Positions 48,831 to 60,700 of a DNA stretch of 64,000 nt are shown one piece after another. The notes beneath the pieces were generated by a model that had not been told where the DNA came from, ran no database searches, and saw only the letters and a list, made by a program, of their open reading frames with translations. This DNA comes from Cercis canadensis (lineage: Eukaryota; Streptophyta; Magnoliopsida; Fabales; Fabaceae). Location: assembly GCA_003255065.1 (NCBI GenBank), contig QAOA01002431.1, forward strand, positions 426,904 through 490,903, written 5' to 3'. The stretch's first letter is position 1. Every line of letters starts with the position of its first letter. Made by a program: the position numbers and the translations under genes.

Positions 48831-50782
48831 CACCATTATTATCCTGGTGCATATCAATAGTATTGATGATGTATGCTCTTTTTTCAGAGCTTTTAATTGT
48901 TTGCTTATGTTGATTGATATAAAGCGTTCTCATTTTACAGGTGGATTACACTTTTATAAAGAGGATGGTCATTGGTCAAAGTCAAAAGGAGTAGGTGTAA
49001 GCATGCCAGTTCTGTGATTGATTAATAATCCTTGTAAAGAATGACCTCAGCTCCAAAGAATAATTTTATCTGATTGAATGCTATTATAGCTAAATGAAGA
49101 GAGAAATATCTTTGTAATTCTTTATCTGTTAACCTTTTTATGTAAATTTTCTGCTCTGGAAGGCAGTGCTAAGTGTTTGAAGTTTGGATTTCCTATTATC
49201 TTAATTTAGAGCCATGCTTTACTGATATGATGTTGAAACGTTGTCAGACAACAACGAAAAGCATGATCTTCCAGGCCACCATGGACATCGTTGATACCTG
49301 AACATTATTTGCTGCAATTCTCAACCCACTAATGAACATACTTTGAAATAATATGCATTTCTGTGTAGACATTTTGTTATATGACCTATTACTGAGGATT
49401 ATATTAGAATCCTAATGTTGTAACTCACTCCTCTTTACGGCTTTGAAAAAAAACCTGTTTGCCAAGTCTGAACCCGAAGTCTGTAAGCCAAATGTTTATT
49501 GCCAAGCCAAGCTTGAATTCAAATGCCAAGTGAATTTTTACCCAAGAGCTCTTTCAGCAAGCTAAGGGTAAGCTTCTGAGAATTAGGTTCCCTTGTGTTC
49601 CTCTATGATCCAAGTTAACAATGCCTTGTATCTATTTCATGTTTCCTTCGTCGATGTAGGTTAGCCAAATAGCTTTAGACTCTAGAAAGTGACTAAAAAG
49701 GCACAAGATTAGTTGGCCAGAAAGCAAGGGACCCAACCAATCCAACTTTGTTGTGTACACAAATGGAATGAGATGCTTTGGGTGAGTTCAGTTTTGGATG
49801 AGTATACCATAATAAGTTTATCGCTATCGCCATGAGCCATGATATGAAGACGATTTGAGTCAGTCATCGTGTTAGGTGGGCAGTTAGGGTGGAGATTTCA
49901 GATGTCCTATTCTTCTCCAAACCTCCTGCTATTCGCCACATGTTTCTCTGCTCACCTTTTCTTTTTTCCTTCCATCTAAAGGAATTTATGGAAAGGGAGC
50001 CCTTCTTTTTTACTTGGCATAAAAGATTAGGTAGTTTAATGACTAACTAGTGAATATCTCATTATCTGAGCTGTAAATAGGTATATACTTAATTAAATTC
50101 AGATGTCGTGCGACAATTGTTAGTATGTAAGTAGTGTTATTTTAATAAAAGCCCAATACTGAATCACTGCTTAAGCAAATTATCGTACTCCTACTTTTCG
50201 GTTTATGTTCTGTTTTAAAGTTTTAAACGAATAAACTATATTCCTTAAGGTTGAGGTACAAAGATAAAAGTGAAGCATGCAATGAAATGTCCTCAATATA
50301 TGATAAAAAGGGGCCGGGATGTTGGCATAATGATTGATGAGTAGGCTTTAAGCAAGCATCCCTATTCAAACCATAATCTTGCTATTTGACAAGTCTTACT
50401 TTAAGGCATTAACACATAAGCTTCTTCCCAACTATAACAGCAACGTATAGCTACAAATTAGGATTATATATATTCCAATAAAAACAGAGTAAAGAACAAA
50501 ATAAAATATTGAGCATCCAAGGAAATGAAGACATGAAGTTACTCTGCAGTTGATTTTTTTCTTCATTTACAATCCATCATAATCAGATTACTCTTTTTTA
50601 TGTCAACGACAAGGTAATTGCAACAGAATACTTTCATTTAACAACAATATTAATAATGGGAATTTGGAAAGAAGAAATTACCCACTTTTTCAAGGCTTTA
50701 GGTATGAAGTGTAACTGAAGTGATCTTCATGCAAAATGAGACCAACTGGGCCTAATTCTAACAACTCCACCCCCTAGATACA
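48831..50782. other. Intergenic
   Basis: No gene supported. The first 300 bp are probable 3' untranslated region of the RRM gene. A faint tRNA-like box arrangement near 50318-50390 was considered and not called. Confidence 0.5.
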
Positions 50783-50792
50783 ATTATATAAG
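50783..50792 (+). promoter_or_regulatory. Probable TATA box of the phytocyanin gene
   Basis: ATTATATAAG about 80 bp before the ATG, giving a short leader of about 50 nt. Confidence 0.55.
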
Positions 50793-50869
50793 CAAAACAA
50801 TTCTCCTGCAACTTGCTCAGAGCCTCCTCTGTTCCCTTCTCTTCCCCTCACCCGTCACCATCCCATAAA

Positions 50870-51513
50870 ATGGCATTCTCCAACGCCTTAATTTTGGGTC
50901 TGTTTCTAGCAATCAACATGGCCCTGCCCCTGCCAACCCTGGCAACAGATTACACCGTGGGAGACACATCAGGTTGGGCAATCGGAGCTGATTACGGCAG
51001 CTGGACTAGTGGCAAGACCTTTGCAGTTGGCGATAGCCTCGGTAAGTTCCTTAAGTTTTATGCACAATCTCTGCTATGCTATTAAGCTTTCAATTACAAG
51101 TACTCATTATTTGAGTGGCAGTGTTCAACTATGGAGCTGGGCACACAGTGGATGAAGTTAAAGAGAGCGACTACAAATCCTGCACCACCGGCAATTCACT
51201 TAATTCAGACAGCAGTGGCGCCACCACCATTAAGTTGAAAACTACAGGCACCCATTACTTCATCTGTGCCATTCCTGGTCACTGTTCCGGTGGCATGAAG
51301 CTTGCTGTTAAAGTCAAGGCAGGAAAAGCCGCCGCTCCCGCCGGAACACCATCATCGCCCACAGACTCACCTTCTGATGGTACCACAACCACACCCACCA
51401 CCACCACACCAACCACAACCACAACCCCAACTTCTTCAGCCATTAATCTCTCACCAATTGTTACAATGTTGATTGTTTCTTGGATTTCCTACTGCGTGTT
51501 GCGTCTGGTATGA
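50870..51513 (+). CDS. Uclacyanin-type phytocyanin, GPI-anchored blue copper protein
   Basis: Two exons (50870-51041 and 51122-51513), phase 1, 187 residues. Signal peptide of about 25 residues (to LPTLA), then the plastocyanin-like domain (about 26-123, starting [11 protein letters not shown]). Type I copper ligands are all present: His65 (GAGHTV), Cys106 (YFIC), His111 (IPGH) and Met116 (GGMK). Met as the fourth ligand makes it a uclacyanin rather than a stellacyanin. Cys78 and Cys112 can form the conserved disulfide. A Pro/Ser/Thr-rich arabinogalactan-like stretch (about 128-163) and a hydrophobic C-terminus ([14 protein letters not shown]...) fit a GPI anchor signal. The single intron position is the one standard in plant phytocyanins. 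It should sit outside the plasma membrane and may carry electrons or take part in wall and pollen-tube processes; the exact role is unknown. Confidence 0.93.
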
Positions 51514-53681
51514 GTTTGACTAGCCAGGTTAGAGGCAGTGCTATCATGGTCTTTACATTTGTCGGATTACTCTGTTTTCTTGCTTCATCTTTTCAGATTT
51601 TCATTTTGATTAGCATCTATCCTAATTAGTGATTTATGTAGAACTCTAGTTGTTATTTGTTTTTTTAATGACAGTATTTTTCCTTTATACAATGGTTACT
51701 ATAGTAATACTATCCTCAAACTCCAATCTATCCAACATCTTACATCCATACTAGACACTGGAACAAAGTCTTAGTGGCTTTTAATGATACTATAATATTA
51801 ATGGTAGATTATATACTCTTAAGACAAATCAATTTGCTGAATGTTTTGACATTTTGTTGCAAAGCTTACAAAGTAACAAACCCCAGCGTCGTTCATTGTT
51901 TAATCAATTTAATCCTACCAGTAACAGAAGAAAACAAGATACAAACCCCATCCATACTATTTTTAACTTGGTATATTAAAATATGTTTTACATTTCTTCC
52001 CATGAACAGATNTAATATTAATGGTAGATTATATACTCTAAGACAAATCAATTTGCTGAATGTTTTGACATTTTGTTGCAAAGCTTACAAAGTAACAAAC
52101 CCCAGCGTCGTTCATTGTTTAACCAATTTAATCCTACCAGTAACAGAAGAAAACAAGATACAAACCCCATCCATACTATTTTTAACTTGGTATATTAAAA
52201 TATGTTTTACATTTCTTCCCATGAACAGATCATATTATTCAGACATTATGAACAAGTTTCAAACGAATAGGTACATAAAATCAGTGGATATTTTAAGATT
52301 CTATTTTATTAAATTACAGACACGTAATTCTAAACTCTGTTTTTGGGAGGTTAAATTCCAGCCCTTAGATGGTATAAGATTACAAGGTATCTTAAATTAT
52401 CCAATAGTAATACCAACATGTATACCAAATACAATAATCTAACTTGGTAATCAAAGATGGCATAAAAATGAAATTACAGTGTAGATTGTGGATAATTGAA
52501 AGCAGACACTTGCCTTGCTCGTTTACAAATCTCAACAAGCTTAATTCGTTCACAAACCACAATACAAAGGCGAAATAAACAGTGACTTATATTTCCAGGC
52601 CTAAAGGAGTTTATGGACCAAAAGACCCAATTGCAGGAAAGCAAGCCTCAGCAATGACAGTGATAGTGAAACAAGAAAATCAGCCACGTGCAACACACAC
52701 AAAAATATTAAATAAATATATCGTTGAAAAGTGGAAAGCAAGCATCCACCAGTAATGGATTCTATAATTCCGACATAAGTTGCGTAGCACACCACTAACA
52801 TCCAAAACGACACTTGCTCTTCTATCATTAGGACGGAATGAAGTGAGATTTTAACGAATGATAAACAATTTTTATTGCGTAACTTTTCATTGACAAAAAA
52901 TCAAATAAATAAAATAAAAGAAGAATTTAGTATTCCATCTTATTACCAATCCTTGTACCAAAAAAAATGAAATCGAAATCGTCTTTAAAAAAATCAACAC
53001 AGCTCATTACCTAATATCCAATCCAAACGTACAAATACAGAGGCAATGCCACAAAAGCTGCTAGCATGTGACACCTGTTAAAACCTACTCTGCCTTTCCG
53101 CATCAAAACTCACTTTTCTCCAATATTTTAAACCCAAAAATATTAAACAAAACCACATTAAACTTGGTTACAAGGCTTTGCTTTCCAACAAGCTTCATTA
53201 TATTATATTACACACACCAAAAGACGACAAAAACACACACGATTAAGCACACTAATCACGAGCTTACTGTCTCTTAAATGCTCTTAGATAATCTATCAGA
53301 TAAAATCTACTCCAGTTCTTGAACACACCCAAAAATAGATTCATGTAAGCATTCAATTAATCACATTGGTGCAGATAATCCAAAAACCATCCCGAGATGA
53401 AACGGATAATTCCATTAATATCAATAAAATAAATAAATAATCCAGAATCAGCCATGCTAATAATAATAGTGATAATAACAAAAGAGTAAAGCAATAACAA
53501 AATCAGAATACCAACCAGACTAATTCTGTGCAACCCCCTAACAATCATTATCACAGATTCATCGTACGCTACGAAAATATCAAAACCAAAAGCTAATGTC
53601 CCACTAAACATAGTCTCGTATTGAAACTAATAAACGAAACCCTAACCATCGGTGGAACTACGGCGAGCCAGCCGATCAGAT
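51514..53681. other. Intergenic
   Basis: No gene supported. A 222-codon open frame at 51774-52442 exists only because a duplicated contig end is read through the 'n' at 52012. The last part is the 3' flank of the minus-strand arabinogalactan protein gene. Confidence 0.6.
51793..52230. repeat. About 219-bp duplicated contig end at scaffold join (n at 52012)
   Basis: Both halves run from TAATATTAATGGTAG to CCCATGAACAGAT and differ by one deleted T and one substitution. Confidence 0.92.
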
Positions 53682-54194
53682 CTACATCAGCAAAGCCGCC
53701 GCAAAAGCTGCCACGGCAACGGATCCGCCGAGATGGACTCTGATCAAGACGGCACCGCTGTTACCAGGTGAAAGAGCTGGAGCTTCAGATGGCGTTTCAC
53801 TGACGGCTGCGGGTGTTGGTGCGCCGGTGGGAGCCGGTGGAGGAGACGGTGGAGATTCGGTAGGGGAAGCTGATGTGGGAGTTGGAGCAGAAGCCGGAGT
53901 CGGAGATGGCGGAGAAAACACTTGTGGAGCAGGAGAGGGAGGAGAAGTTGTAGGAGTCGCAATTGGAGAAGAAGCCTTGGGAGCCGAAGCCGGCACCGGA
54001 GAGCTCTTTGGTGCTGGAGTTGGTGGCGGGGAACTCTTAGGCGTTGAAGTTGGTGCCGGAGTATTCTTGGGCGTTGAAGTTGGCGCAGGGGAATTCTTGG
54101 GCGAGGCGGCTGGAGCGGAGCCAGGAGCCTGAGCCCGAGTCAGAGCCGAGGTAGCGATCAAAGCGAAAACGAGGAAGAATGCAACGTTAGCCAT
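53682..54194 (-). CDS. Classical arabinogalactan protein, GPI-anchored
   Basis: Single exon, 170 residues. The ATG at 54192-54194 starts a signal peptide (MANVAFFLVFALIATSALTR, about 22 residues); the frame is open further upstream but without ATG. The mature core is made of Ala, Pro, Ser and Thr with non-contiguous prolines (SPAPTSTPKNTPAPTSTPKS and similar), the glycomotif that directs hydroxyproline arabinogalactan addition. Lys punctuates the repeats every 10-14 residues. The C-terminal 27 residues (from GNSGAVLIRVHLGG) are a small-residue cleavage site followed by a hydrophobic GPI-anchor signal ending ALLM. All three hallmarks of a classical AGP are present. AGPs act at the plasma membrane/cell wall in growth and signalling. 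A TATA box sits about 85 bp upstream. Confidence 0.92.
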   Translation of the reverse strand: MANVAFFLVFALIATSALTRAQAPGSAPAASPKNSPAPTSTPKNTPAPTSTPKSSPPPTPAPKSSPVPASAPKASSPIATPTTSPPSPAPQVFSPPSPTPASAPTPTSASPTESPPSPPPAPTGAPTPAAVSETPSEAPALSPGNSGAVLIRVHLGGSVAVAAFAAALLM

Positions 54195-54278
54195 TGTCTG
54201 AATTTGAGGTTCACGCAACAAGAAAGAAAGGAACAAGCAAGGGAAGAGAGAGTGAGAGGCTAAGAGAGAGAGGAGGGA

Positions 54279-54288
54279 TTATATATAG
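54279..54288 (-). promoter_or_regulatory. TATA box of the arabinogalactan protein gene
   Basis: The minus strand reads CTATATATAA, a near-perfect plant TATA box. It lies about 85 bp upstream of the ATG, giving a leader of roughly 55 nt. Confidence 0.7.
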
Positions 54289-55861
54289 TGGGGGCGTTAG
54301 GTTAAGTCGGTTTAGGAATTGCGACGCATCGTGTCAATAAGCGGCGAAGATTTTCTTGGTAGGTCCTACCGAGTCAACCGTGTAGAAAGGAGCGTAGAAG
54401 AAATATTAACATTAATGATATTTCTAATTATCGATAATTACTTGAATGTGAATATGTAATCGTGGGGTTTTCAGGCAACAATCCTAAATCAGAATCCACA
54501 ATTTTCGGAAATATCCTGAAATAGGCTAATTTTGATTATTTTAATCCGACAAGTAATGGTTTGAAATTACGAAATTTGTGGGTTAGTGATTGATTTCTCC
54601 AATTTAGTGATTTTCTTTTTCCAAAAGGAAAAGCCTTTCTTTACCAGCAATTTGTGTATAAAACAATAATGGTCGCCATTTTCTTAAGAATTATGCAGAT
54701 TTTGTTCACATACCCTTTTTTCTAAATAAAATTTTCCACCTATTATTCAGCAAAGTCTTTTTCAATTTTCAATCAAAAGAAAACACGGAAGGAACCCAAC
54801 CTCTCATACAGGAGAAGTCCCTTTTTAAAACCAAAAAAAAAAAAACTCNCAAAAAAAAAAAAAAAAACTCAATGGCACATGGTAATTTATCAAAATAATG
54901 TTATCTAATAAAAAATTTATGAATTTATGTTATTTTTAAAAATATTTATCAAAATGAATTACTATCTAAGTTCAATTCAAGTTGACTCAACAATAATATT
55001 TTTGTTACACGTCATCCTTAATTTTTTTTATAAATTATTTAAATTAATTAAAAATACTAAATTTAGTTAAAATCCAATTAAAATAAAAATAGAAAAAGAA
55101 TTAATTGGTGAAAATATGTATAGAAAAAGAATTAATTGGTGAAAATATGTGATAAATTACTGGGCAGAGAAATATATGGCTTTGTCCCTTGAGCAGGGGT
55201 GAGTTTGACAGGGTCCATCGGGTAAATAAGTTGGATATTTAACATATCATTGGCTATTCAGAATGCCAAGTCATCGCTAACTATATAAGAATGAATTAAA
55301 TAATGCAAAAAACTATAAAACGACTTTAGTCGTTGATAGTTGCAAGCTGCGCACAGCACAGGGAATATGTATATGACTTGACCATATAACTGTATAACGA
55401 GGAATTTGGATAATATGTAAGAGGTTAATAGTTTCAACCTCCTTTTTGTTATATATAAAAAAAAATTATGGGACTTACCCGTTGACAGTAGGCCTTAGTT
55501 TAATTTTAGATGTTAAATATTTGAATATATTACTATGAGGTATTAAAACTTGGAATAAAAGATTCGATAATGCTAAAAAAAGTCTTTCAAGTAAGTTTTT
55601 ATCACATATACAAGAAATTATTAATATACTCTTTAATAATAAATAAGTATCTTATGTAGTTATATTTAAATATAAATAAATAATTACATAATACAACAAA
55701 TTTGATGGTCATTTGATACTTTGTAACAAGCACATACTAAAAAAAACACTTTCTTTTTATATTATTGAGTCTTATATGCTAAATTTTAACACTATAATAA
55801 TAAATTCAGAAGATTTATTATTATTATTAATATGCTTGAAATGCCTCCAGGTAGGCTTCCT
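54289..55861. other. Intergenic
   Basis: No gene seen. An A-run contig-end duplicate surrounds the 'n' at 54849. A 33-bp direct repeat (GAAAAAGAATTAATTGGTGA...) lies at about 55091-55150. The first TSD copy of the adjacent LINE lies at 55848-55861. Confidence 0.5.
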
Positions 55862-56945
55862 TTTTTTTTTTTTTTTGGTTGACCAATGGGGCAAAACGCC
55901 CAACAAGAAAATGCCGAAAAACACTACACTGGGACTGATATGGGCATCGAGACACCCATACAATCCTCAAACAAAAACTCCTTAATAACAAGAGGAGGGT
56001 CAAAAAACTTCACAACACAGAAAGAAACCTCATGCCCTTACCTAGCTAGAACATCATCACACTTATTACTCTCCCTAAACACATGCTTAATATCAAGAGC
56101 CCAACCACGATTCTGCATGTCACGGACTTCTTGAACTAAGTTGTAGCAAGGATGACACTTGTTGTGGCAGTGAACTAAAAGTTGCATAACACATTTCGAG
56201 TTTATCTCTGCCTCAACTTTCGGAATGCCCAACTCCCAAGCAAGGCGAAGACCATGCACCAGACCCCAAAGCTCTGCCTGGGTGATTGTGCAGTGACCCA
56301 AGTTGCACATATACCCAGCTATAAAAGAACCATCAATATCTCTAAGCAAACCTCCACAAGCTGCAGAAGAGGAAGACCCAAACAGAGAGCCATCCGAATT
56401 GAGCTTGATCCACCCTTCCCTTGGAAAATTCCATGCGATGTTTTGAGTAATACGCCTAGCCTTCTGGGACCTGTTACTAGAAATAACAATGACGCCCTTA
56501 TACTCCTTCACTCGAGCTAGGATAAGAGGAGCCAAGTCACCCCTATCTAGTGTCCGATCACTGTCAAAGACAAAGGCATTCCTAGCTTCCCAAAGGGAGT
56601 GTAAAGCCACACCAAAGATTAGAGCCCAAACAAAAGGCCCTTGACCCCAATCCTCATTAAGATTTGACAACATCCAAGCATGCAGCGGAAGGCCAAAAAA
56701 CCTATGCCACAAATATGGGTGAACCAGCCGCCACCAAACTCTCTTGGCTGCGTCACAGTCCCTTAGAACATGCAACGTGGATTCCAAATCTCTACCACAC
56801 TTGGCACAAATAGGGTCCGAAGCAATGTGTCTGAGGTACCTGCGGTAATTGGTAAGGATACTGTTATGACCCACTAGCCAAAGGAAGGTCCGAATGCGTT
56901 GCGGGCCATCCCATCTCCAAATCCTCCTAAATAAATCATGCATGA
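55862..56945 (-). mobile_element. 5'-truncated LINE (non-LTR retrotransposon) with poly-A tail and target-site duplication
   Basis: The element lies on the minus strand. Its poly-A tail is the T-run at 55862-55876. It is flanked by the 14-bp duplication CAGGTAGGCTTCCT at 55848-55861 and 56946-56959, identical in both copies. Only the last kilobase of ORF2 (zinc-binding RVT region and RNase H) is present, as expected for incomplete target-primed reverse transcription. Identical TSDs suggest a fairly recent insertion. Confidence 0.9.
55924..56945 (-). pseudogene. LINE ORF2 remnant: zf-RVT and RNase H domains
   Basis: Within the LINE, the frame runs from the truncation point (VMHDLFRRIWRWDGPQR...) through the zf-RVT Cys/His cluster (CAKCGRDLESTLHVLRDC) to a type I RNase H domain (about 210 residues further: LNSDGSLFG, AELWGLVHGL). 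A TAA stop at 56038-56040 falls in the conserved end (LAR*GHE). The frame then continues to a TAG at 55924. Of the RNase H catalytic acids, the first Asp (SDGS) and the Glu (AELWG) are kept, but the third Asp is Asn (EINSK instead of E-x-DSK). The protein is therefore truncated at both ends of its activity. The open frame upstream of 56945 is host flank, not element. Confidence 0.88.
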
Positions 56946-57783
56946 CAGGTAGGCTTCCTAACACTGCGGCTTCACAATTGAGATAATAAAAAGAAATGAC
57001 AAGGGCATAGGACATCGATTCACGATTGACTGATGCGTGCTGTTTGTTTAAATTTATTCATCAATTATTATTTGATAACTAAACAGTTGTTAAAAATTCA
57101 AACATAATTTTCTTGTTAACTTTTAACAAAATATAAATTCACTAAAAAATTTCACATCCAAAGTTTCCCTAAAAACCTTTTGGTGCATCCAAGCACGTCT
57201 ACAATTGGCTTTAATATAATTTAATCAAGTCAACGACTCAACACCACCGTTGCTATGCTGGAAGGTGTTCCACTGCATTGCGGTACAAATTCTTTGGATT
57301 ATCAAGTGGAAATTCATTGCTATCCATCACACTGGGAAGAGAAGACGAATCAGTTTGGACTTTGGAGCTTGGATAAACATCAATAGCCAAACAGAAACTG
57401 ATTTAGAGATTCGGATAAATCTCTGAATTATAGGTTTTTGTTATAATGTACAATGCTCTAAACATTTTGAACAAAAATACGAGGCTAAAATCAACATAAT
57501 ACACGCACTTACTAACTAATATGGATAATCCTGTGTGTACCAGCTTTATAAGAGATTCTATTCTGGAAGTGATCCACGCTTTTTTTCCTTTTCTGTTTCT
57601 TTTCCCCTTGGCTTGATCCAGATGCAGGTTCTGTTGTGTTTTGTATTATTATGCATCGAAGTATTCTTCCTGTGTTTAGCTAGAACTTGAAGGCATACAA
57701 AAGTCAAGGGCGTGTTGGAGCTTAAACTTCCTTAGAAATCCAAATTAAAGACATGGCATGTGAGATCCAAGCAGCTTGTGCAA
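56946..57783. other. Intergenic, 3' flank of the isoamylase gene
   Basis: No gene seen. The first 14 bp are the second TSD copy of the LINE. The region next to 57783 is the probable 3' untranslated region of the isoamylase gene. Confidence 0.5.
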
Positions 57784-60700
57784 TTAGGACTTGGCTTCAA
57801 GAAGAATGGAGGAGAATGGAGCTATATTGTAGGTCTTCCCTACACCAGGGACGCCATTAGGGACAAAGTCGTCGGGAGATTTGAGATTAGTGTCCGCCTA
57901 CAAGTTGAACCCAAAATTCAAATTGAACTCATCAATGGAAAAATTAAAAGATTATAATTTTAGAAAAATCAGATGATAGTCTGTATCAGCAAACAATTTT
58001 GCATAAATATGCTGGATAGACAAACCTTATGCAATCTTATAATAAGAATAGCAGAAGAAAGGGCCATAATAGCCCTTCACCGAATTGTACTAATGCATGT
58101 AATAGTGATACTAAGTTCCTTTTGGATATGTGCTAAAATGACGAAAAAACTAACCACACGATACCAACTCCTCTTAGCTGGAGGTGTGGGCAACAAAACT
58201 TTAACAAAATAGTCATGAGCATTAAAGGCCAAGTAGATGTCACCACCACTTCCATCATGAAGCCTGCATCACAGTAAATCACGGTAAGTGCTTCTCATGA
58301 AGAAATCACAATTAATGTGCAATACTTTAATGCCTGAAAGTTGGGTTTATGTAAAGGAACAACAAAAATATGTTTGATTTATGTACAAGGCCAGTGAGAT
58401 TTTGTAATAAGCACAACCGGCATTCTAAGACCAAGATGTTTTGAGGTATTGCGTAGGTCCTCCATTTCAAGACAGACGATGGCATTACTAAAAATGCAAT
58501 ATGATTTTCCAATTTCAATTCCCACCAAACAAATATGCATAAATTCTTACGTAAATGCGAGAAATTTGCTTTCATAATTGTCCCAATTGTCTTCATGCCA
58601 TGTTACATCATTCTGCATACATAAAAATTGATCCATGAGCACATACTTCAGTTGGTATTTGCAGTATTAGTTTATAAATTGCAAAGCCAAAGAGATTACT
58701 TTGCCAAGAAAACTTTCATGGCTGAATAAATTACGTGCAGACCGGAATTTTATCACATTTGAAAAAAACCTGAAATGATCACTCTTCCTTGCATCCAACT
58801 GTTGAGCAAAAATATCACGCCATTAAGAAATCATCTCTAGAGAGCTGTCAAAAGGAATGTGTACATGTTATAAACTTGCCTGTTCCCAGAGGAAATGGTT
58901 AATAGCAGTATCATGCCCATAACTATTGTTATTCCCAAAGCGAGTATGGCCATACTCATCTCCCATCAGCATCATTGGTACTCCCTGATCATCCATTAGA
59001 AAATTTTAAATCATTGTTCTGGTTTCACTGGCAGAATAATGCAAATAGCATATAGTAACTAAAAAGAAAAAAGTAACCAAAAGGACCATATAGTACGACC
59101 TGAAAACTTCATATATAGTACATGTAATAAAAAAAGAAAAAAAAAATGTGCAGCAATAATGAACTGGACAAAATTCCATCAATGGAATTTCCAGGTACTT
59201 CACTTATGCATAGCAACAGTTAATAAAAAACACTGGTAGCACGCCAGCATGCCTTTCAGATATGTACCTGAGATATCATTAATGCCAAATGGAAGTTTTT
59301 CATTTGCCGTGATCGTAAAGCTCTTATACTGGCATCATCAGTTTCCCCTATTAAATGAAGACAGATTATCGAAATAGTTTCAAGCAAAAAGATAACAAAT
59401 TCAATTCTTTGCTAGGCAATTAAACAACTCTTGGTAATATGTATATACAAGCTTGGCTCATTTTAACAATCAAGTTTCAATATTGACGTTTGTTTGATTA
59501 ATTACAATAATGAGTTTGGTTGAGCTTTTAGCGAGCCAAGTGTGAATAGCTCATAAATCGGGTCAATAATTTACACATCTCATGTGTAATGGATAAGCAT
59601 AGCTAAACAGAAGATAATGCAGCACAATTTAGATTTTACCTTCAACACCACAATTCCAGCTAAAATTATCATTGCTTCCGTCATTTCCACCTTCACCATT
59701 GGCTTCATTGTGCTACGAAACCAATAATCAAGGGGGATATCAACATAGGCAAGGTTCTTGTAAACAAGAAATAATTGATGAACAGAATTATGAAGTACCT
59801 TGAAATTGTATGAAACAAGATCATGCAAGGTGAACCCATCATGTGCAATAACAAAGTTTATACCATGATAAGGCTTGCGCTTGTTCACCTGTAAAACAAA
59901 TGAATAAAGATAGCAAGCCCATTATTATAGAATTATCTGAATACAGTAATACCTGAAAATCATAAAGCGCATCAGCTATATTAAATCCTAAATTCATGAT
60001 TTCACTTGATCAATGCAGGAGTATGGAAATTAATAACAAGCCAACTACTTAGACAAAAAGTAGGTTAATCTCATAAAGTAAAGGGAAGTAATCAAGACAA
60101 TAGTAAAGATAATATATTTCCTTTGTATTATAGACATAAACCAGGAAAGAGATGTCATATAATTAGAACCACATTCAACCAATGAATTGAGTGAATCAGA
60201 GTCTATATCTGAATAGAAAATAATTTTATCAAGATAAACCACAAACTTTAAGCAGCTGGATCGCAAGATGTTTCAACTATTTCATAGAGACTGTCAAGTG
60301 ATGGAATTAAGTGGAGACACTAAATTCAGCCAATATAGTTCACTGGGGAAAAAAAATGATGTCGGTTCAACATCTAGAAAATTCAGTGGAAGGATGGCAC
60401 ATTGGTTTCATAAGTGCTAAAATAACTCAATTCTGATGATCCTTAATGATAAATCCCAGCAAAAAACTTACCTGAAATAACTAGCCCAAAAGATCAACAT
60501 CATAGAAGTTCCATCCAGTATTTATATAAATATATAAAGACAACAAGCATAAAGAAATACATAAGAAATGCTTACTCTGTAAAGATCAGAAGATCCAGCA
60601 ACACGAGTTGCAAAGCTCCCCTTCATCTCAGTGTCACCCTAGATCATGTTTTCAAAGGGAGAAAATAAATCAGGAATAAAGCATACAGTTTATATCCTGT

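Noticed and set aside
50318..50390. Third tRNA-like box A/box B arrangement
   Set aside because: The box matches are poor and there is no tail or duplication; similar chance matches are expected in this much sequence.
51774..52442. 222-codon open frame downstream of the phytocyanin gene
   Set aside because: It reads through the 'n' at 52012 and repeats its own first half; it is an artefact of the duplicated contig end and resembles no protein.
53827..54132. Gly/Glu-rich plus-strand open frame
   Set aside because: It is the complement of the Pro/Ala/Ser/Thr-rich arabinogalactan protein; the composition follows from the real gene.
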